A stretch of 64,000 nt of DNA, taken from the NCBI GenBank assembly GCA_903813345.2, contig CAIIXF020000009.1, positions 4,956,030 through 5,020,029 on the forward strand. Direction: 5' to 3'. Numbering within the stretch: position 1 is the first letter of the stretch; each line of letters opens with the position of its first letter. Source of the stretch: Owenia fusiformis. Its lineage: Eukaryota > Annelida > Polychaeta > Sabellida > Oweniidae. A model generated the notes under the pieces. That model made no database searches. It was not told the origin of the DNA and was given only the letters and a program-made list of their open reading frames with translations. Shown piece by piece: positions 36,101 through 45,100 of the stretch. The position numbers and the translations under genes are program-made.

Positions 36101-39100
36101 GTCAAAAAGTCAACTTTTCTGTAAATACTAGACACTTTGTTGAAGTGGAACTTTCAAATAACTTTTAGTAGTTGGTGTATATGCAACTCATGTCCTCTGA
36201 AGATTTCAAATCTCTTGGAATTACGGTTTTTGGTGTTTACTCTATAAAATTTGAAAAAAAGTAGGACTTCGTCATTTTCAAGAAACTTTCTCATGTATAA
36301 AGTCAATGGCAGGTTTTGTGATTGACAAGATTCTTAAAGTTTGCCTTATACTTGATCATTTCCTGCAATAAATTACATCATTAATAGATTTAAGCATTCC
36401 CTACATATTTCTCAATATATGTCAGCATCAAATTTTTACCGTTTTTGAAATATTTGACGTCAAAAAACAGTAAAAATAAGTTATTTTTCAACTTGCTTCA
36501 ATTTGACCAAATTTTAACTCCCGGGATGTAACATTTTGAAACGTTCACAGAATATGTATAGAGAACATATCTACATAATTTTTTTCATTTGTACATCTCT
36601 TTACTCGAAAAAATAGTTTGCTAAATTTGAGAAATAAGAACCATTGTTTTATAAAGAGAATTTAATAGATTCACCATTTTTTATCAGTCAATGGTATGGA
36701 ATCTTAAACTATATCTAATTTTATTAACCCATTATGTTTCTTTTGCACTTCAGATATTCCAAGGCCAAGGAAGAGACTATCTGAGCTTATGATAAAAACT
36801 GCAAAGGCTGAAATGACAGACTCATCCAAAGAATGGCATTTGAAGTTCCTACGTAGTCCATTAGAGATCATAGCAGACAATACAAACTCACGTGTTGGAG
36901 CCATACGTCTTGGAATCAACAAACTTGAGGTTTGTTCAGGCCTTGATATATTTATTGACTTCGTGGGCGTTCGGTGGGTTCGATCGCACCTTTCACACAT
37001 AGATAATAAAAAATAGAACCATTGGTTAGAAGAAAAGAGCTTTAAAATGCTTTTTATTTGAAGCTTCTAGCTCAATTTTGAAGGAAGTTGCATCGATTTT
37101 TGTAAAATTCAAAACAAATCTTAAGAAAAATCTTTATTTTGGTAGCTTATGCCACAATTGCATCCCGCTGACTGAAAACTGAAATTCTTTTGGCGATTGC
37201 ACTGGAAGCGATTGACTGAAAGCTGGATATGCCCTTGGACTTAGTATATATCATCCTCCGAACACAGGCCTCTAGAACTCATACATTAAGAAGTAGAAAG
37301 AAGGAACATAGTGGATGATGTCTGGACCCCTGTGTTCGAAGGATGAGTATATAGTTCATGGTCACATAGTCAGTCTACGATAGTATCATCAAAATTGCAA
37401 GTATACACATAACATATGCACAACTTGTGAAGTATTATTCATGGTTGAGGAATGATTTGAATTATCATTATACTGACAGACAGGTTGAGTCATTACATAT
37501 TATTTTGATATTGCCATAATCAAAAGATTGATCCTTTGTACTGCCATATACATGAAATGTGCAACACTTGTTATATTACACATTTACAGGGAATTACTGT
37601 AGATTTTTATACCACTTACATAGGAGGAATTTAAGTTTTAAACTTTAAATTAAACAATGGTTTCAGGACAGCTAATTAAACAATACACGTAAAACTATAA
37701 TACAGAGCAAACACCACCTCTTTAAAATTTCCCAAACCAAAATATGTCAAAATCAAGTCCATTTGAGGCCAATAGCAAAACATAATAATGCAGTCAAAGA
37801 GTGTAATTTTAATAGTACTATCCAGATTTATTACAGCTTTGTATTTAATTAGAGTTATATGCTCTTGGAAAAAATGTGTTATTTTTTAACTCTTAGGGTC
37901 CCTTAGATGAGAAACAAAAATCTATACCCACAGAGGAAGAGGAGTCGTTGCCATGTGGACTGGTGAGTAACCATGGTAACAGGAAGATGTTTTATTACAT
38001 TATTTTATTATAGAATGATAATAACAGATTAAATGATTGATGAATAAAGATTGGTGTAGTACTTGAGGTCCTACATGTAGACCCTCAAAGAAAAACATCA
38101 ACTTCATGTGTAGATCTGTTATAAACACTTTTTGCAATTATATCTCTCCCATATTTGCTCATATTTTGAATCTGAAAAATACCCCAAATGTTGAACATTT
38201 TTGCTTGGGCCCAGGTGTAAAGCTATATGTTTTTGCTCAGATTTTGATATTACTTTATTTATTTGCTATAGGTGTTACGAAGTATCGGATACAAAAGCAT
38301 AAGTATAGATGGTGCCATTCCATTTGATACAAAACAAGGGATTATAAAAAATACTGCTGGTCGGGTACATGGTGAAAATGGTAAGATGTAATTTCAAATG
38401 TTTCATGCTTCCTATATGATGATTTGTTGAGTTGATTGTAATTTGTATGTCACCACAAGATGTATCATGTTTAAAGTTTCTAAATCAGCTGATACATATT
38501 GCACTTTGTAAGTTTCATTGCAGGTTTTAGCTCATAGATCTTAGAGGTTTTCCCTGTTTCTATATAAAGCAAAATGTTTTAAAGAAATTAATATTTTGAA
38601 TTATATTGGTTATACATGTACTTTGTGATTTCATCTACATTCTTGGTTTGGAGAATGAAGTTCATCAGTCTTCTGCGTGTTATGCCTGCATTGGACAATT
38701 TTGATATTTTTGCATATCGTAGATTTATATGTCCTCATTTGAATATCCATAATTTAATTTGGGTGATATTTCTATATTTTTCATAAAAAAATTATGATCT
38801 ACTGAATGTTATGCTTGCTTCAGACTTTCTTGTAGATTTAAATGTCCTCTTTTGAGTATTCATAATTTAATTTGAGTGTTATTTCTATATTTTTCATGAA
38901 AAATTTATTAGCCCAGGAGACTGTTCTCTAAACCGAGACTTGTCCTTTTCATCCTGTCAGACCATTGAACAGTGCTAATTTTATATATTACTGGCTCTAT
39001 TCCTGCAATATTATTTCTACTTTCTAGCATGAAAGGTTCTCTCTCTGATGATTTTGGTTGACATCACTTCTCCTCATACTTGCGATTTATCCTTGTTGAT

Positions 39101-42100
39101 AATCTGATAATGATGCATGTGCACATGTATATAACTTATTGCCTTCTCTTCGTTAGTGTAATTTAATTAATTCCCAAAATAGGCTGATATCACTTATGTG
39201 ACTTAAGGAAATACTCCCTTTGGCACACCTGGGATTGTGCCGGGACTATATAAGTGGCTACAATTGTTCAATTCATCAGTCTCTTAGTAGCTCTCCATAG
39301 ATTCACAATATTCAACATGCAGACCATACTCGCCATTTTCGTAGGATGTGTTGCAGCAGTGGCAATGGCCAGCGATTATGCCACGTAAGTAATTTTCTGT
39401 GTTCGACACTGATGTATTTATTTTTTTTAAATTGAAGGCATGAGCACAGATTTATTTCAGTTCATTTTGTGGTAAATGCATAGAGTAGATAAACATTATA
39501 TTTGTATGACATACACATACATGTTTTTTGTATATTCAGTAATGTGTTATAATGTCCGTTGATCCTAATGTTGCCATCTGTGCTTATTCAGTGGAGTTTT
39601 CAATCAGTTCGTGTCATCTTATTTATTAAGTTTCAAAGTAATCATATTATGTCATGAACAAATTCCCCAGCATGATAATCTCATTGTATTTCCAGCAAAG
39701 CATATGAGCCCAAATACCCAACTCATGGTTACCAGAGCAATGATGGTTACCAGCAGGAATCTTATGTCGCCCCAAGCTACAACAGCCATGACAGCTACAA
39801 AGCCCCAAGCTACAACACTCATGACAGCTACAAAGCCCCGAGTTACAACAGCCATGACAGCTACAAAGCCCCAAGTTACAACAGTTATGAAGCCCCAAGC
39901 TACAACACCCATGACAGCTACAAAGTCCCAAGTTACAACAGCCATGACAGCTACAAGGCCCCAAGTTACGACAGCCATGACAGCTACAAAGTCCCAAGCT
40001 ACGACAGCTACGAGACCAAGAGCTACAGTCACTGCAACAGCTACGGATATGGGTCCTACATGTACAACACATGCAGAAAATGTGCCACCACATACAGCAG
40101 CTTCACATGCCCCAAGAGCTACTACCCAGCAGAGACACATGTTGCCCAGCCAAGCAATGGACATGATAGCTACAATACCTACAACAGCTACAACACATAC
40201 CAGGCCCCTGCCCAGAAGTTCCACTTCAAGCACTCTGATGACACCTGTTTCTGGCAGTGTGATGAGGCTGGAAAAGCCCTTGCCCGTCCCTGCCCTTATG
40301 GACTCGTCTTCGATGAATACAAGGGTGTCTGTGTTACCAAGGAATACTAAACTAACTCATTATTTTATTTTATGGACTTTCACTTTGAAATAAATATTTT
40401 TAAAAATGTCATGAAAGTTTATTATAAATACATTGCGCTCGACTGCAAATATTTTGTCATCAACTTGAAATGAATAAAATAATGAATTATATAAATATGT
40501 ATACACTTGTTAATTATTTATAATGGATGTAATTAGAAGTTGTACATAAAGTTTAAGTAGGGATATAGAGGATCTAAGCTATCCATCAGTTCATCCATCC
40601 ATTCTTCCATAGAGTTGAAACCTTCATATCATTTGTCAGGTTGTCATATTTGATTCATATTTGATATGGTAATCTGAGACACTACTGTCGTCAGTTATAT
40701 CTAGCTCATGCATCCATTCTTTCCATTCAGATTGACATATATGGTTCATATTTGATATAACAATTTCAGATAATACTATTGTTGGTTATACCTAGCACAT
40801 GTAGCATGGACTGTCAAAATCAGCACTGATATTTGTATAGGGTGTTGTTTTCCCCCAAATGAAGTTTAAGTAGAGATATAGAGGAACTGTTCATCCATCC
40901 ATTCTTCCACGGAGTTGATAACCTTTATATACCAGTTGTCAAATAGACATATGGTTCATATTTGATATTAAAATCCAAGACACTAATGTTGGTTGTGTTG
41001 CGTAGCAGGAAATGCACAAAATCACCCCTGATTTGAGTTAACATATATTGTCTGAATTCAGTCATTGCTGAACTGTTCTTCTATTTCAGGTTTGTACTGC
41101 AGTGGATGGGTCAGAAGGGGACCTACAGGGGTCATACTAACCACAATGACTGATGGGTTTGATGTTGGGAAAGTCATAGTGGAAGATCTGAACTCTGGTG
41201 CTATACAAGCTGATCATACACATGTTGGATATGATGGCCTTATGGTTACTCTTAATAAATCAGGTATGTATTATGAAGGGATTGAAGTGGTCAAGAGGCT
41301 TCATTTTGGAGTATAAATATGCTTATATCCTGATTTCTTAAAAAAGTACTTTTTTAAGATTTTTAATCACTGCTTTCCAATTCTGAGTCTAGTTTTTGCC
41401 ATCTTCATCAATTTAAGATTGACAAATTAGATTTAATTTTCATTAAAATAAACTTTATTTTCTCAAAATTAAACAATGGTATATAGGGGAAAATAAGCAT
41501 TTATTTATATATGTAGTACACTGTATAGTATAAAACTTGTAAATATAGTAGCAATATAGAACTGTACATGTACATGTACTACATTGAGTATGTATGAATA
41601 AACACATGGACAAAATAGATATACATATAATCGATTAAAACATATGTAAATAAAATAAAGCTTCATCCGAACATACTCATAAAATGTACATAAAAACAAG
41701 CAAATAAAAATAATTATATATACATAAATGTAACTCATGTAGGACAATATATACAAAAACTATATCTTTATGTGTATGATTTGATATTCAGAACACAAGG
41801 ATAAACATATATAAGAATTTGTAATTCCTGAAAGTCAATCCAGTAAAAAGAAATATCACAAATAAGCACTTTTTGTTATTAAATTCCTAATGGTTAAGTG
41901 TAAAGTAAAATGAAACTGTGTAATAGATAAAAAAAAAGAAGAATGGAATGATAATTTGATAACCTGCTGAAAATCCCTCCTTGTGTTTTCTAAAATCAAT
42001 AGTAGATTATCTGTATAGTCAGTACCCAAGGACTGAAGAGATATCACATTGATCACACCATTTCATGAGTCAATCGCCAAAACTTAATTCCTCATTCTGA

Positions 42101-45100
42101 TTAAGCAAAGTCTGTCTTAACTCATTCTGATACTCATAGCATCTTTCTGTTTCACCTGAAACATCTCAGAGCTGAGAAGATTTGAGATGTCATGGTTTAT
42201 CATGATGATCTTAACTAACACTTGGGAAAGCTTTCATGGATAGCAGAGGTTGTGGATACCACAATGTTAACTTCTGATTCTATATGATGAGTATCAATCA
42301 AATTTTCTGCAATTCCTATTTTTATGTTTGAGAGTTCCATTCCGCTGATGCTAAGTACTAGTACTGTCCATCTTTGCAGTCTATCATTGCAGTTCCTTCA
42401 CAGTCATTACTGTTTCTAAGTCTCCTAAAATCAAAAGGTACAATGTAATGTAGTATGATAGCATGGCTCAAACCCTCAATTGCATATATGAAAGTATGCT
42501 GAAAGTTTAAATGCTTTCTCAAAAATGTGTTCATATTTTCATGTTAAGTGATATCGATAAAGACCTAAAAAAACAAAATCCGGTGTCATAATACGATAGC
42601 CTGTTATTAATTAAAACTTAAATGAACAAACTACTGAACAAAAATTGAATGATAATCTAGTTGCTTGTACCTATTCATATATTTCCTTCCCTTCAGCATA
42701 TAGATCATTGCTCCAAGGCCAAATAAACAGACTGCCAGTAAGCAAACTGAAAAACATTAGACAAATAGTTGAAATACATTGAAAAATTGTTGAACTATCA
42801 TTGTTATGAAACATTGACATCTGTACAAATCCCAGTGTTTTTAAAAAAATATGCAAAATAGAAATATATTTAAAAATAATGGATTAATCATTATACATTA
42901 AAAGTATGTGATTATTAGTCTAATATCTACTAGCAAACTTTTACATTTCAAAATAACAACTGAATACTTGCATATTTATATTGATGCAAATTATTATATA
43001 TTGGATGTAAACAAACTAAATAAATCACCTAATGTTACCAACACAACAGGAGCAACCGAGATCTTTGTTGATCCTTCTGATGTTGATGCTGTATCCATAC
43101 CACTGCCCAGAACAGTACTTGAAAATGTACCCATAGTGTGCTGTTGATACGACACTGTTTGGGTCTTAATCAGTCCTATACTTGGGCTTCTTGTAGTCTC
43201 TTGCAATAGTTTATTCTTAATGTCTGGTTGGCCATGTTTTGAGGCTAGCTGGTGGTTTAAATCTGCGTCTGGTTTCTGGGTACTACTGATCGAAGGTTTT
43301 CTAGGAGGCGAAATACAGTGAAACATTATCTTTTCGTATATCTGTCCACTTCCTGGTGAAGAGATTATGTTACAAGAGGACATCCCCTTACAATAATTCT
43401 TCAGCCTAAATAGTCTGACATGTTCATTCACAGAATAGTGTATCTTGTCTGGATCTTTACGGGTCCTATCATTGAATGAAAAGGTTGCTATAATTTCTAC
43501 TTCATTACCCTGTTTGCAGCTTAAAGACATTGCATCCTGTTTGTCCCCTTTGACATACCGTTCACATGAGTAGCATATTTTCATTCTCTTCTCATTTTGA
43601 GCACATGATGAGTAATCAAACACTGGCCTAAGCTTATAAACACAAGACGATTGTCCAAAACATTTTAACAGATCAGGGTCCCATTCAGATCTTGGTATGG
43701 AACGGTTGACAAATATTTTGCATCCAGCTTGTATCGCATCAATTACATTTAGGGCTGCATGTAGTTTATCTCGGCAGTTCATTCTTATATTTTGGTTAGC
43801 GTTTCCCTCAATGCACCGTACAGCATCTGCAATCAAACAAAACTGGGGATTAAAGGAGGCAAAGTCAGACAAATTCATGATCTCCAATATGTTAAAGATT
43901 TAATCTATTTACCCATCATGATAACCTATATCTTATATGATTGGTTGTGCACTACACCATGATATTATTTGAGTATTTTTGAGATCTTTCATCTCAGCTT
44001 ATCTTTTTTTGCAGATGATATTGCATTTCCCTGTATTTATACATAGATGCAATGCTATTGTCTGTTGTAGTTGTGTCATTTGTTCTTATTGTCATTGTTG
44101 ACAATATAAAAACTGATATCCATGACATTTAGTGCAATACATTATAGTCAAAACAGAAATGTTTGGGAGTACTTTGAATTTAAAAAACAAGCAATCAAAT
44201 GACCATATTGAAACAGTTTATGTAAAAATAGAAACATTTATATTTATCCTAACTTTTGTATATTTTAGTTTGTTTTGTAATTTAGCTATCATATTTGTGT
44301 CCTCTTATATTTTGATACTTCTCTGCCATGTTATTTTCGGAAAAATTAACATGGCTGAAACTCCCTAAATTACAAAAGGCCACAGCTTTGCTGCACATTA
44401 TACATTACTATCTGAAATATACAAAAGTTAGGATAAATATAAATGTTTCTATTTTTACATAAACTGTTTCAATATGGTCATTTGATTTCTTATTTTTTAA
44501 ATTCAAAGTACTCCCAAACATTTCTGTTTTGACTATAGGTCTCAAAATGTTCATAGACTCCTTTGTGGTGAAAAATTGCATCATCTCTTCTGGAATATTA
44601 GATTAGATTAGTCACATCATGCCATGTTTTTAATGTGTGATATTCCGCAAACATCATATTTTCTATCTTAGTTATAATTTTTCAATTAATACATTATTTA
44701 AAACATTATTTCAGGTTTACTTTACTAAATGTGTCTATTTAATTATGAGTTCAAAATGAAATAAATGAAAAAGTAAATGAAAATATGATGAAATAATGAG
44801 GCGGGGAGCCTTGGCATGATGACTATGCAAAATGTTAAAACTGCATTATCAGCAATTAAACAGCCGATGTCTTTTGATTTCCTTTTTTATTACCTTAGAT
44901 TTAGATTCAGATTATTGATCATAAATCTAATCTTAACTGTAAATGTACATCTGCCATTTAATTGACATCAACTCAAAACATGTACATACATGACATGCCG
45001 GTTGCAAAGTTCATGTTATTCATGTATTTGATAAAATGTACTTATGAAGACGTGAAGACGTTAACCATTTTAATGATTTAATAAAGCATTAGTACTTACC

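Noticed and set aside
39652-40233. 193-codon minus-strand open frame rich in Val, Ala and Gly
   Set aside because: Antisense of the Tyr-rich repeat exon; the sense strand has signal peptide, splice sites and a chitin-binding end.
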